A stretch of DNA of 64,000 bases from Aquimarina aquimarini (GCF_900299535.1 NZ_OMKE01000014.1:1-64000); one strand, 5' to 3'; shown: positions 45,234 through 54,289, counted from the first letter of the stretch. A program made the numbers and translations. The notes: a model not told the origin generated them from the sequence alone.

Positions 45234-45265
45234 AAAAAAACCTCTTATGATCATATCATAAGAGG
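45234..45265 (-). terminator. Terminator of the Xaa-Pro aminopeptidase gene
   Basis: CCTCTTATGAT (45241-45251) and ATCATAAGAGG (45255-45265) form a stem; on the minus strand the T run follows. It stands just after the stop of the minus-strand peptidase gene. Confidence 0.88.
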
Positions 45266-45290
45266 CTTATATGTTGTTAAAACCTAATTA

Positions 45291-46583
45291 TTATTTATTC
45301 ATCAGTTCCTCTATTTCCTGAGCTTCAATAGGAATATTCTCCATTAAATTAAAAGGAGCACCTTTTTCTTGTATAACCACATCGTCCTCTAATCTTATTC
45401 CAAATCCTTCATCAGGAATATAAATTCCAGGCTCTACAGTAAACACCATATTTGCCTTCATAGGTTCTGTAAGAATCCCGTAATCATGAGTATCTAGCCC
45501 AATATGATGAGAAGTACCATGCATAAAATATTTTTTATAAGCAGGCCATTCAGGATTTTCGTTTTGTACATCAGCTTTGTCAATCAGTCCTAATCCTAGT
45601 AGTTCAGAGGTCATAAGTTTACCAACCTCTACATGATAATCGGCCCAGATTGTTCCAGGGACTAATAATTTGGTAGCTTCATTTTTTACTCTAAGTACAG
45701 CATCATATACAGCTCTCTGGCGATCGGTATATCTACCCGATACAGGAATAGTACGAGAGAGGTCACTAGAGTAATTAGCATACTCTGCGGCCACATCCAT
45801 AAGGATTAAATCCCCGTCCTTGCATTGTTGGTTATTTTCTATATAATGAAGCACATTGGCATTATTACCACTAGCAATTATAGGAGTATAAGCAAAACCT
45901 TTGGATCTATTATTGATAAACTCATGCAATAATTCTGCTTCGATATTGTATTCCCAGACACCAGGTTTTACAAACCCTAAAAGTCTACGAAACCCTTTCT
46001 CAGTAATATCGCAAGCTGTTTGCATCAGATCAAGCTCTACAGTATCTTTTACAGAACGTAAACGTTGTAGAATAGGATTACTTTTGGCTACAGTATGTGC
46101 AGGATATTTTGCTTTCCACCACTTGGTAAAACGATCTTCACGAGTTTCTGTCTCTACATTTGATCTATAATGCTCATTGGTATTTACATAAACAGTCTCA
46201 CACTGAGTCATTACTTCAAAGAAAACTTTTTCCATATCTTGAAGCCAGTATACCGTTTTGATTCCTGAAACAGCAAAAGCACGCTCTTTGTCTAGTTTTG
46301 CTCCTTCCCATATAGCAATATGCTCATTGGTTTCTTTAAGAAATAGCATCTCACGATGTTTTTCATTGGGAGCATCAGGAAAAATAAGTAATACACTTTC
46401 TTCTTGATCCACACCACTTAGATAAAAAATATCTCTATGCTGCTCAAACGGCATAGTACTATCTGCACTAATAGGATATATATCATTGCTATTAAATACC
46501 GCAATACTATTGGGCTTCATTTGTGCAACAAAATTTTTACGGTTTTTTATAAAGAGACTGCTATCTATTTGGTGATATTTCAT
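45291..46583 (-). CDS. pepP: Xaa-Pro aminopeptidase (aminopeptidase P)
   Basis: 430 residues, M24B family, cytoplasmic. The N-domain (about 1-165) precedes the pita-bread catalytic domain. The five metal ligands can be placed: Asp263 (LMDVAAEY), Asp274 (SSDLSRTIPVSG), His360 (GTSHHIGLD), Glu384 (TVEPGIYI) and Glu399 (RLEDDVVI). The enzyme removes the first residue from peptides that have proline in second position. Full length, own terminator. Confidence 0.95.
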   Translation of the reverse strand: MKYHQIDSSLFIKNRKNFVAQMKPNSIAVFNSNDIYPISADSTMPFEQHRDIFYLSGVDQEESVLLIFPDAPNEKHREMLFLKETNEHIAIWEGAKLDKERAFAVSGIKTVYWLQDMEKVFFEVMTQCETVYVNTNEHYRSNVETETREDRFTKWWKAKYPAHTVAKSNPILQRLRSVKDTVELDLMQTACDITEKGFRRLLGFVKPGVWEYNIEAELLHEFINNRSKGFAYTPIIASGNNANVLHYIENNQQCKDGDLILMDVAAEYANYSSDLSRTIPVSGRYTDRQRAVYDAVLRVKNEATKLLVPGTIWADYHVEVGKLMTSELLGLGLIDKADVQNENPEWPAYKKYFMHGTSHHIGLDTHDYGILTEPMKANMVFTVEPGIYIPDEGFGIRLEDDVVIQEKGAPFNLMENIPIEAQEIEELMNK

Positions 46584-46686
46584 TGTGTTATATGTTGTTT
46601 AATTACGTACCCCATACGTACTTAGTTGAGATGAGGATTTTGAAATATTGATTTTTTTTCAAAAATAGGATTATTATTTACGTAAT

Positions 46687-46724
46687 AAAAAAAGGAATTC
46701 ACAATCTTATGAATTCCTTTTTTT
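46687..46724 (-). terminator. Terminator of the glycine-rich small protein gene
   Basis: A 15-base stem, with GGAATTCA and TGAATTCC at its core, is flanked by A and T runs. It lies downstream of the minus-strand gene at 46757-47038. Confidence 0.88.
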
Positions 46725-46756
46725 AAGTAGATTATTTTTATCAATCTAGCTATACC

Positions 46757-47038
46757 CTATTTGGCGATTGCATTCTTTATTAAGCCAATTATAGCCATTA
46801 ATACACCACCACCAACACCACCGCCAGCTATACTACCCAATATACCAGATAGATCCATTCCGCCAGAAGTATCAACTCCTAGGTAGCTTAATAAATATCC
46901 TCCTATACCGCCACCCAATATTCCAAGAATTGAGTTTCCTAGTTTTCCAAAAGATACATTTTTTAGTATTGAGCCTGCAACATTTCCTCCTACAGCCCCG
47001 CTTATTAATTGAATAATTAATGGCAAATACTCCTCCAT
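46757..47038 (-). CDS. Small glycine-rich hydrophobic protein
   Basis: 93 residues with repeated GG/GxxxG patterns (ISGAVGGNVAG, ILGILGGGIGGY, GSIAGGGVGGG), which look like glycine-zipper membrane segments. Two or three hydrophobic helices are likely. Such proteins occur in Flavobacteriia with unknown function. It could insert into membranes, but no bacteriocin leader or immunity gene is seen. Confidence 0.65.
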   Translation of the reverse strand: MEEYLPLIIQLISGAVGGNVAGSILKNVSFGKLGNSILGILGGGIGGYLLSYLGVDTSGGMDLSGILGSIAGGGVGGGVLMAIIGLIKNAIAK

Positions 47039-47226
47039 GATTTTGTGTTTTAATTAGTTAGTAATCAATAAATTAAATAAAAAACTATGAAAAACCCAAG
47101 AAAGAAATAATATAAAATTATTTTATTCGCAATATTTTGAGGAATAGATGATTGTTAAACAATCTCTAAAAATTTTGAGTTTGTAGTAACAATATCTACT
47201 TTGAGCGCACTAAATACTAATTCAAA

Positions 47227-50076
47227 ATGAAAATTTTTATAGCATCTTTTTTTCTTTTTCTTTCTTCTTTAATTTATTCTCAACAACCAGCAACACATGC
47301 AGACGAAGTGCAAAAAGGGTTGTTGAATAAAAAAGAAATGAAAGAAACTTCATTGGTACAACATGTGCCTTTTATAAACATTGGCCCCACAGTGATGAGT
47401 GGTAGGGTAGTTGATGTGGCTGTAAACCCTGACAATACTACAGAGTTTTATGTAGGATATGCCTCTGGGGGATTATGGCATACAATAAATAACGGAACTA
47501 CTTTTGAGCCAGTGATGGATTCAGCAGAGACTATTAATGTTGGGGATATTGCTGTAGATTGGAAAAACAATATCATATGGGTAGGAACTGGAGAGAATAA
47601 CTCATCAAGATCTTCTTATGCTGGAGTTGGAATTCTAAAATCTGATGATGGTGGTAAGACATGGAAAAATGTAGGATTAACAGATACTCATCATATAGGT
47701 AGAATAATTATCAATCCAAATAATCCCAACGAAGTAGTAGTTGGAGCAACAGGACATTTATACTCTTCTAATGAAGAAAGAGGAATATATAAAACAACAG
47801 ATGGCGGTAAGACGTGGCAAAAAACATTATTTATTGATAACCAAACAGGGATTATTGATCTTGCAGTTACTCCAAATGATTTTAATATCATGTATGCTTC
47901 TGCTTGGGATAAGGATAGAAAAGCCTGGAATTTTAGAGGGAATGGTTTGGGATCAGGAATTTATAAAAGTACTGATGCTGGACTTACCTGGAATAAAATT
48001 TCTATAAAAGCAAGCGGTTTTCCTACAGGAGAAGGAGTAGGACGTATTGGTCTTGCAGTTTTTGATAAAAACACAATATATGCTGTACATGATAACCAAT
48101 ATAGGAGAGAGAAAAATACTGTAAAAAAAGAGGGAGCAGGACTGACCAAAGAGGATTTTAAAACAATGTCATCAGAGGCTTTTCTCAAATTAGAAAATAA
48201 AAAACTAAATGCGTTTTTAAAAACCAATGGTTTCCAAGAAAAATATAGAGCAGATAATGTAAAACATTTAGTACGCAGTGGTACAGTAGCACCAATTGAT
48301 CTTGCTAAATATCTTGAAAACGCAAATTCAATGTTGTTTGATACTCCAGTAGTAGGCGCAGAAGTGTATAGAAGTGATGACGGAGGAAAATCATGGCAAA
48401 AAACCCATACAGATTATATAGATGATCTATTCTATAGTTATGGATATTATTTTGCACAAATACAAGTAAACCCTGTCAATAAGGATCATATTTATATATC
48501 TGGGGTACCAATTCTGAAATCTAAAGACGCAGGAAAAACGTTTAAGAATATCAATGGAAAAAATGTTCATGCCGATCACCATTCCTTGTGGATCAATCCA
48601 AAAAATCCAATGCATTTGATAAATGGTAATGACGGTGGGGTAAATATTTCTTATGATGATGGAGAGCATTGGATAAAAGCAAATCAACCAAGTGTAGGAC
48701 AGTTCTATGCAATCAATATAGATTATGAAAAACCATATAACGTATATGGTGGTTTACAAGACAATGGAGTTTGGGTAGGAGCACATACAGCAAAAGAAGA
48801 TGAAGAATGGCATCAGACAGGGCATTATCCGTGGGAAAGTATCATGGGAGGAGATGGTATGCAAATACAGATTGATAATAGAGATGCAAATATTGTTTAT
48901 ACAGGATTTCAGTTTGGAAATTATTTTAGAATAGATAGAGCAACAAATGCACAAACATATATTCAACCTAAACATGAATTAGGAGAATCCCCTTATCGAT
49001 TCAATTGGCAAACACCAATCCTATTATCTTCTCATAATCAGGATATTTTATATGTCGGGGGTAACAAGCTTATGCGATCTATGAACCAAGGAGATGATTG
49101 GGTAGCAATATCAAATGATTTGACCACTGGTGGAAAAAAAGGAAATGTAGCTTTTGGCACACTGAGCTCGATATCAGAATCTCCTTTTCAATTTGGATTG
49201 ATTTATACAGGAAGTGATGACGGTTTAGTATATGTAACCAAAAATTCTGGAGGTAGCTGGAATAAAATTTCAGATTCTTTTCCTAAGGATCTTTGGGTAT
49301 CACGAGTAATTGCATCATCTCATAAAAAGGAAAGAGTGTATGTTACCCTAAATGGATATAGATGGGATGATTTTACTCCTTATATATATGTAAGTGATGA
49401 TTATGGAAAACATTGGAAAAGTATAGCAAACAATTTACCAATAGCAGCAATCAATGTAATTAAAGAAGATCCAGAAAATGAAAATGTATTATACCTAGGA
49501 ACAGATAATGGTGCCTATGTTTCTTTTGACAAAGGAGGTGTCTGGCAAGTATTTTCTAAAGGGTTGCCAGATGTTGCAGTTCACGATATTGTTATACAAC
49601 CAGAAGCCAAAGATTTATTATTAGGAACACATGGTAGAAGTATCTATACTGCCAACATAGAAGCATTACAAACTCTTAATGACAAGGTGATGAGCAAAGC
49701 ACTACATGTTTTTGAGATGCCTGCAATAAAATGGTCAGATCGATGGGGTGTTTCCTGGAGTAAATGGATGACACCTAATAAACCAGAGACAACAATTAAG
49801 TATTATATTTCTAATACAGCAGATGTTTCAGTAAAGATTACTTCAGAAGAAGGAAAAGTGCTTCAAGAGTTTTCTACAAAAGGGGATAAAGGGCTTAATT
49901 ATGTAAACTATGACCTTACTATTACAGAAAAAGGAAAAAAAGCTTTAGAAAAAGAATACCCTGACGAAGAAGTGTCTAAAAGGAAAGATGGTAAGTATTA
50001 CCTTCCTGTGGGAAACTATCAAATTGTAATTAGCAGTGGAAAAAACAGTGAGAAGATAAATTTTGATGTTAAGTAA
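47227..50076 (+). CDS. Secreted BNR/sortilin-type repeat protein
   Basis: 949 residues with a signal peptide (FIASFFLFLSSLIYSQ). Many Asp-box turns (DGGKTWKNV, DGGKTWQKT, DAGLTWNKI, DGGKSWQKT, DAGKTFKNI) show a large beta-propeller of the VPS10/sortilin or WD40/YVTN/BNR type. A short C-terminal beta domain follows (YYISNTADVSVKIT). Such proteins are often annotated as glycosyl hydrolases, but catalytic residues are not evident. No T9SS signal was recognised at the end. Confidence 0.85.
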   Translation: MKIFIASFFLFLSSLIYSQQPATHADEVQKGLLNKKEMKETSLVQHVPFINIGPTVMSGRVVDVAVNPDNTTEFYVGYASGGLWHTINNGTTFEPVMDSAETINVGDIAVDWKNNIIWVGTGENNSSRSSYAGVGILKSDDGGKTWKNVGLTDTHHIGRIIINPNNPNEVVVGATGHLYSSNEERGIYKTTDGGKTWQKTLFIDNQTGIIDLAVTPNDFNIMYASAWDKDRKAWNFRGNGLGSGIYKSTDAGLTWNKISIKASGFPTGEGVGRIGLAVFDKNTIYAVHDNQYRREKNTVKKEGAGLTKEDFKTMSSEAFLKLENKKLNAFLKTNGFQEKYRADNVKHLVRSGTVAPIDLAKYLENANSMLFDTPVVGAEVYRSDDGGKSWQKTHTDYIDDLFYSYGYYFAQIQVNPVNKDHIYISGVPILKSKDAGKTFKNINGKNVHADHHSLWINPKNPMHLINGNDGGVNISYDDGEHWIKANQPSVGQFYAINIDYEKPYNVYGGLQDNGVWVGAHTAKEDEEWHQTGHYPWESIMGGDGMQIQIDNRDANIVYTGFQFGNYFRIDRATNAQTYIQPKHELGESPYRFNWQTPILLSSHNQDILYVGGNKLMRSMNQGDDWVAISNDLTTGGKKGNVAFGTLSSISESPFQFGLIYTGSDDGLVYVTKNSGGSWNKISDSFPKDLWVSRVIASSHKKERVYVTLNGYRWDDFTPYIYVSDDYGKHWKSIANNLPIAAINVIKEDPENENVLYLGTDNGAYVSFDKGGVWQVFSKGLPDVAVHDIVIQPEAKDLLLGTHGRSIYTANIEALQTLNDKVMSKALHVFEMPAIKWSDRWGVSWSKWMTPNKPETTIKYYISNTADVSVKITSEEGKVLQEFSTKGDKGLNYVNYDLTITEKGKKALEKEYPDEEVSKRKDGKYYLPVGNYQIVISSGKNSEKINFDVK

Positions 50077-50118
50077 GATGATTTCTCATTGAGTATAATG
50101 CAATAAATTAATTTAGAT

Positions 50119-50160
50119 AAGACCTTATGTCGTTATAAACAACATAAGGTCTTTTTTTTT
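50119..50160 (+). terminator. Rho-independent terminator
   Basis: AAGACCTTATGT (50119-50130) pairs with ACATAAGGTCTT (50141-50152), followed by eight or more T residues. It ends the BNR protein transcript and touches the end of the precursor gene on the other strand. Confidence 0.9.
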
Positions 50161-50347
50161 ACCCTAATCCAATTATTGTTGGACTGGTACAGTTTATGTT
50201 TTTTGTTTCGCAAGCTACACTGGTGTGATGAAAAAGATCACCAGGGTCATCTGTCTTGCGATGACCACCTTTGATCGATGCTATGGTTTCTAGCTTTGTA
50301 ATGTTTAATTTGTTAAGACTTAACTTTTTACCCTTTACTTTTTTCAT
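50159..50347 (-). CDS. Orphan class I lanthipeptide-like RiPP precursor
   Basis: 62 residues. The leader has the Bacteroidota precursor pattern: a basic start, KKLSLNKLNITKLETIASI and a Gly-Gly cleavage site at 27-28. The 34-residue core (from His29) is rich in Thr/Ser and carries Cys46 and Cys53, the raw material for (methyl)lanthionine rings or a disulfide. No LanB, LanC, radical SAM or ABC exporter gene is in the window, so any maturation must come from enzymes elsewhere. A candidate operator lies about 110 bases upstream and a regulator gene follows upstream. Family assignment from the leader pattern; product unproven. Confidence 0.65.
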   Translation of the reverse strand: MKKVKGKKLSLNKLNITKLETIASIKGGHRKTDDPGDLFHHTSVACETKNINCTSPTIIGLG

Positions 50348-50399
50348 GATACTTAATTTTTAAGATTTTTGTGCAAATACTTTTATTTAATTCCCAGAA

Positions 50400-50407
50400 C
50401 AAAAATA
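50400..50407 (-). promoter_or_regulatory. Candidate -7 box of the RiPP precursor gene
   Basis: On the minus strand the bases read TATTTTTG, fitting TAnnTTTG, some 50 bases before the start codon. The inverted repeat at 50451-50471 then lies about 60-70 bases upstream of the expected transcript start, suitable for an activator. The TTG element is not clear. Confidence 0.4.
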
Positions 50408-50450
50408 ATGTAAACATCAATAAAACAGCTGCTTATGTGGTTTTTGTTAT

Positions 50451-50471
50451 TCGAAATTCACGGAATTTCGA
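50451..50471. promoter_or_regulatory. Inverted repeat, candidate operator (precursor side)
   Basis: TCGAAATTC (50451-50459) and GAATTTCGA (50463-50471) form a perfect repeat around ACG. The same 9-3-9 pattern with two changes occurs at 52356-52380. It lies 104 bases upstream of the precursor start. Confidence 0.65.
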
Positions 50472-50509
50472 TAAAATCATCAAGTATTTATAGTGAATTG
50501 AAAAAAAGC

Positions 50510-52243
50510 TTAAACCATTTCAGAATGTAGTTTTTTGATAAAATAAGAAGTTTTGATACCAGTACTCTTTTTAAAGGCAGAAGAAAAAGATTCGGCAGTA
50601 TTAAACCCCATTTCTTCAGCAATTCCTTGTATCGTATAATTTTTAAGAGTCTTATTCTTTTTGAGCTCATTTACAGCATATTCAATTCTGAGCTCATTAA
50701 TATAATTGATAAAGTTTTTGTTTTTATGATGGTTGATCACTTTAGATAAATACTTTGTATTTGTTTTTATGTCTTTGGCTAGAGAAGTAGTACTTATATT
50801 TTTGTGTAAATACAGATGATTTTGCTCAAACCAAGCAAGGCCAGTCAATATCTCTTTTACAGTATCATCTGGAACCCCAATATCGTGAGAAGGATTATTT
50901 TTTGATGTCTTACTCTGATTTTGAGTATTTTGGTGGATGAGTTTTTCAAATTTTTGTTGATATACCTTCTTTTTTTGAAACTGGATATATAAGAAAAGGA
51001 GAATCACAATTGAGATGATACTAAGAAAAATTACTACCAGATTCAGATGTTTATTATCTCCTGTTAGTTCAGTGATAAGTACTTCTTTTTCCTTTAACAA
51101 CAAAGGAGTGTCAAACTCTTTAAACAATCGAGAAGAGACAAAAGAAGCTTCTTTATTTATAATACTATCAAATTTGAGTAATTTATTGATGTATTCTAGT
51201 TGCTTTTCTTTTTGACCATATGTCTTAAAAGAGTTGATTAAAAACTCATACCCTTCTCGAATCTCTATTGGAGTAATTTTCTCTTTTTGTAGGATAGAAT
51301 CAACCTTGATAAAATGTGTCTTGGCAGCTAATTTATTCTGTTGTTTTAAGTAGATTTTTCCTAAATAAAACTCTCCCAAAACATGTGTTTTTATATACTC
51401 TATACTACTTTTGTTCAACATCAAAAGACCTTTGGAAATGCTATCATATGCGGTTTTGTATTGATGTTTAAAAAAGAGGTTAATACCTTCATTGACTATA
51501 ATTTTTCCATAAAAACGATCATAATAAACTCCTGGTTTTTTAGACAATTGTATTGCTTTAGAATTATATAACGATGCAGAATCTAGCAGTTTATTATATC
51601 GATATGACTCTGCCAATGCAATAGAAGATTTTAAGAATCGAGTAGTATCAGTACTATGATTGGCAATAATATGAGCAAAGTTTTCTTTAAAAAGAGGTAG
51701 GCCCTCTTGGTGTTTTCCGATTTCGGTTTTAATACAAGCAATATTGTGTTTGGTAACAGTTATAAACTCAGAATTTTGTACTTTTTCTGCTACAGATAGT
51801 AGTGCAAGATAACTGTCTAAGGCTAGACTATACTTACATTTTTTTAGATAATATCCCCCTTTAAAAGAATAAGCTACAATTGGATACATTTTATCTCCAG
51901 AACCTTTACTTAGCTCAATAGATCTATCTAATAAAGCTATTTTTTCTGATTCTTCTACAGCATAGTACGATAACATGCAATATGTTTGCGCAATTTTTAT
52001 AGTATTATTCTCAGTTATTGCTTTTTTTAAACAGCTGCGTAAGTAGATTTTTGATTGTATGGTATCTCGCCAGGTTTTACGATAAGATGCATATATACTA
52101 TCATAGCTCATGAATTTTAAAGAATCAGGAACCTCAAAATCTTTTTCTTGCCCAATAGAAGATAGTATACTAGATAAAAAAAGAATAAAGAATGATCTAA
52201 TATAAAAAGAAGTAAAAAAAGGATATGTTTTTTTTGGGTTCAA
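50510..52243 (-). CDS. TPR-repeat membrane regulator with AraC-type HTH
   Basis: 577 residues. A signal peptide or first membrane segment (FFILFLSSILSSIGQ) precedes several TPR-like helical repeats (to about 350), a transmembrane helix (LVVIFLSIISIVILLFLYI, near 375-397), and a C-terminal AraC-family HTH with TTSLAKDIKTNTKYLSKVIN and YTIQGIAEEMGFNTAESF. This hybrid passes a periplasmic signal directly to DNA. It is divergent from a GAF-AraC gene, and a candidate operator sits between them. It may control the precursor gene downstream. Confidence 0.85.
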   Translation of the reverse strand: MNPKKTYPFFTSFYIRSFFILFLSSILSSIGQEKDFEVPDSLKFMSYDSIYASYRKTWRDTIQSKIYLRSCLKKAITENNTIKIAQTYCMLSYYAVEESEKIALLDRSIELSKGSGDKMYPIVAYSFKGGYYLKKCKYSLALDSYLALLSVAEKVQNSEFITVTKHNIACIKTEIGKHQEGLPLFKENFAHIIANHSTDTTRFLKSSIALAESYRYNKLLDSASLYNSKAIQLSKKPGVYYDRFYGKIIVNEGINLFFKHQYKTAYDSISKGLLMLNKSSIEYIKTHVLGEFYLGKIYLKQQNKLAAKTHFIKVDSILQKEKITPIEIREGYEFLINSFKTYGQKEKQLEYINKLLKFDSIINKEASFVSSRLFKEFDTPLLLKEKEVLITELTGDNKHLNLVVIFLSIISIVILLFLYIQFQKKKVYQQKFEKLIHQNTQNQSKTSKNNPSHDIGVPDDTVKEILTGLAWFEQNHLYLHKNISTTSLAKDIKTNTKYLSKVINHHKNKNFINYINELRIEYAVNELKKNKTLKNYTIQGIAEEMGFNTAESFSSAFKKSTGIKTSYFIKKLHSEMV

Positions 52244-52355
52244 GAGTTTTTGTTTAATCAGAATCGTATGTATAGCTATAGATAAAGATACTATTTTCTA
52301 ATCTTATTATATGAGTTATTTTGTTGTTATTCATTTGTTTAGTGTGTTTTTTAAG

Positions 52356-52380
52356 TCTCGAAATTCTCTGAATTCCGAGA
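52356..52380. promoter_or_regulatory. Inverted repeat, candidate operator (between the two regulators)
   Basis: TCTCGAAATTC (52356-52366) and GAATTCCGAGA (52370-52380) match at ten of eleven positions around TCT. Its core agrees with the site at 50451-50471. It lies 113 bases upstream of the TPR regulator start and 54 bases upstream of the GAF regulator start. Confidence 0.65.
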
Positions 52381-52433
52381 CATTGTATTTGTATCCTAGA
52401 AGAGTGTCGTTCTATATTTGATGTAGAATCAAC

Positions 52434-53519
52434 ATGATCATCATGAGTATCAAAAACAATATACATAATGAGATAATGACAGACTCATCTGCTTTTTTAA
52501 AAAAAAAGCAGGAAATGATTACTATAGATGATGCTCAAAGCAATTCTAGAGAACAAATACAGACATTGAATAAAAAGGATTTAAGACAACCTTCGGTTTC
52601 AGGTTGTGCTATTTCTGATTTAGATTATTTCTTTTCAGAAGAAGGCTTTATCAATAACCAGAATAAGTCTGGTGATTTGATAAGGGTATTGAGTTACTTT
52701 GCATCTGCATTGTTCCAAAAAAATACACTAGATGAGGTATTAAGAGATATTACAGAAAATTGTATTTCACAACTCAAATTAGAAAACGGTGTTATATACA
52801 TGTTTGATCAGGAGAATACTTTTTTGATTCAGAAAACTCTATTTGATACTAATAAAAACAAGGAGAATAATAACATGACCCCAATACAAATTATGAAGGG
52901 AGAAGGTGTCATTGGTGAAGTAGCACAGTCAGGAAAATTGCAATGTATTGATGCGATTTCTTATGACTATAGATATACGATCTATAATACTAATAATAAA
53001 TCAAAGTTATCGGTTCCTATTTTTATGAATGATAAAGTGATTGGTGTTATAGATTCAGAACATTCCCAAAGCAAATTTTTTAATGAGGATTATATATTTT
53101 TATTTCGATTGATAGCAAAATTAACGGCAAAAAAAATACAACATGTTTTTGCAAAAAGAGAGATACATATTACAAGTGATAATATTCATTATAAAGAGCT
53201 TGACTTTTTAATGAAAGAAGCAAAAATATATAGAGACTCAACGCTGGGACTGGATGCAATGGCAAAACGATTACATATCAGCAATAATTATTTATCACAG
53301 TTAGTAAATAAAATAAGTAAACGTAATTTTACTGACTATATAAATAGATTTAGGATAGAGGATGCAAAGTTAAAATTAAGAAACCCACATTTTGCAAATT
53401 ACACGATTATTGGGATTGCACTAGAATCAGGATTTAACTCAAAGTCTACCTTTTATAGTACATTCAAAAAAATGACTGGGATCTCCCCAAAACAATACAG
53501 ACAAGATATAACCACATAA
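52434..53519 (+). CDS. GAF-domain AraC-type transcription regulator
   Basis: 361 residues with several possible early ATG starts (52434, 52443). A GAF-like sensor domain spans about 75-240 (ENGVIYMFDQENTFLIQ, GEGVIGEVAQSGK, LSVPIFMNDKVIGVIDSEH). The C-terminus is an AraC HTH with MAKRLHISNNYLSQLVNK and ESGFNSKSTFYSTFKKMTG. It is soluble, so it would sense a cytoplasmic signal. The HTH resembles that of the divergent TPR regulator, so both may bind the shared operator. Confidence 0.85.
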   Translation: MIIMSIKNNIHNEIMTDSSAFLKKKQEMITIDDAQSNSREQIQTLNKKDLRQPSVSGCAISDLDYFFSEEGFINNQNKSGDLIRVLSYFASALFQKNTLDEVLRDITENCISQLKLENGVIYMFDQENTFLIQKTLFDTNKNKENNNMTPIQIMKGEGVIGEVAQSGKLQCIDAISYDYRYTIYNTNNKSKLSVPIFMNDKVIGVIDSEHSQSKFFNEDYIFLFRLIAKLTAKKIQHVFAKREIHITSDNIHYKELDFLMKEAKIYRDSTLGLDAMAKRLHISNNYLSQLVNKISKRNFTDYINRFRIEDAKLKLRNPHFANYTIIGIALESGFNSKSTFYSTFKKMTGISPKQYRQDITT

Positions 53520-53598
53520 ACCATTTTAGAATGAAAAAAATATTATATTTAATACCAATGGTTGTTTAAATTTTATACATTAAGAGAGATTTTAATAC

Positions 53599-53616
53599 TT
53601 CGAAGCTAGCTTCGAA
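53599..53616. repeat. Perfect 18-base palindrome
   Basis: TTCGAAGCTAGCTTCGAA is its own reverse complement. TTTAAT before it and ATTAAA after it extend the symmetry with small mismatched gaps. It lies between the GAF regulator and the next gene, so it may be a terminator stem, a regulator site or part of a dispersed palindromic repeat. Confidence 0.6.
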
Positions 53617-53680
53617 ATTAAAGGTTTGTTTCAAACGAATATTTCGTGGGCTTATCTCGAGGTAGTTTATTTTTATAAAA

Positions 53681-54289
53681 ATGTATCAGGTAGTAACAAG
53701 AATTGTCATAATTTTCAGTCTTATTTTTTCTAGTATCAGCAATGCACAAGAGTCAAAAAACACTTTAGAAAATTCGGATTCTTCTATATCTGATGTTTTT
53801 AAGGTAGGATACACCTATTGGTGGCCTCAATCTGGCCCTTTTATAGGTAATTGTGGTGATACATATAGTTTTGTATTTCTAGGAACTGTTCGATATATAA
53901 ATACCCCAGCTGAAGATTCAACAAGTATAGTTGTTTCTCAAAAAGGAGGAATACAAATAGATGAGGTACTTACAGTAAGAGATGTAAAAAATAACACCTA
54001 TAAAAATCAATCTCTTTTTGTTTCAGATTGTTTTTATGATCAAGATCTTACACAAGGAGATAAGGTACTTGTTTTTTGTTATGAATATGAAGGAGATTAT
54101 AGCATACCAGGAAAAAAATCAATATTAAAAATTAGTGATTCAAATGATCTGATAGTACAGTCAATAAAGAGTTATATAGAAAAAAATCAGAACCCATTAT
54201 CATTAAAAAAAGACATTTCATTGTGGAAAAAATATGGATTAGACACAGAATTAAAACAGCTAATAAGTTGTAAAGAAGCAATGGATTAA
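53681..54289 (+). CDS. Exported protein, weak TIMP/NTR-like features
   Basis: 202 residues with a signal peptide (IVIIFSLIFSSISNAQ). The mature part contains YSFVFLGTVRY and IQIDEVLTV strands, three or four cysteines (NCGDTYSF, VSDCFYDQD, VFCYEY, ISCKEAM) and a helical tail. This loosely resembles the OB-fold netrin/TIMP-like proteins of Bacteroidota, which may inhibit or bind other proteins. The assignment is tentative. It precedes a DUF2721 gene and a two-component pair. Confidence 0.6.
   Translation: MYQVVTRIVIIFSLIFSSISNAQESKNTLENSDSSISDVFKVGYTYWWPQSGPFIGNCGDTYSFVFLGTVRYINTPAEDSTSIVVSQKGGIQIDEVLTVRDVKNNTYKNQSLFVSDCFYDQDLTQGDKVLVFCYEYEGDYSIPGKKSILKISDSNDLIVQSIKSYIEKNQNPLSLKKDISLWKKYGLDTELKQLISCKEAMD

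Noticed and set aside
46757..47038. Bacteriocin gene
   Set aside because: There is no leader peptide with a cleavage site, and no immunity or export gene nearby.
52254..52466. Open frame of 70 codons on the minus strand
   Set aside because: It overlaps the start of the GAF regulator and the operator region and has no sign of being a protein.
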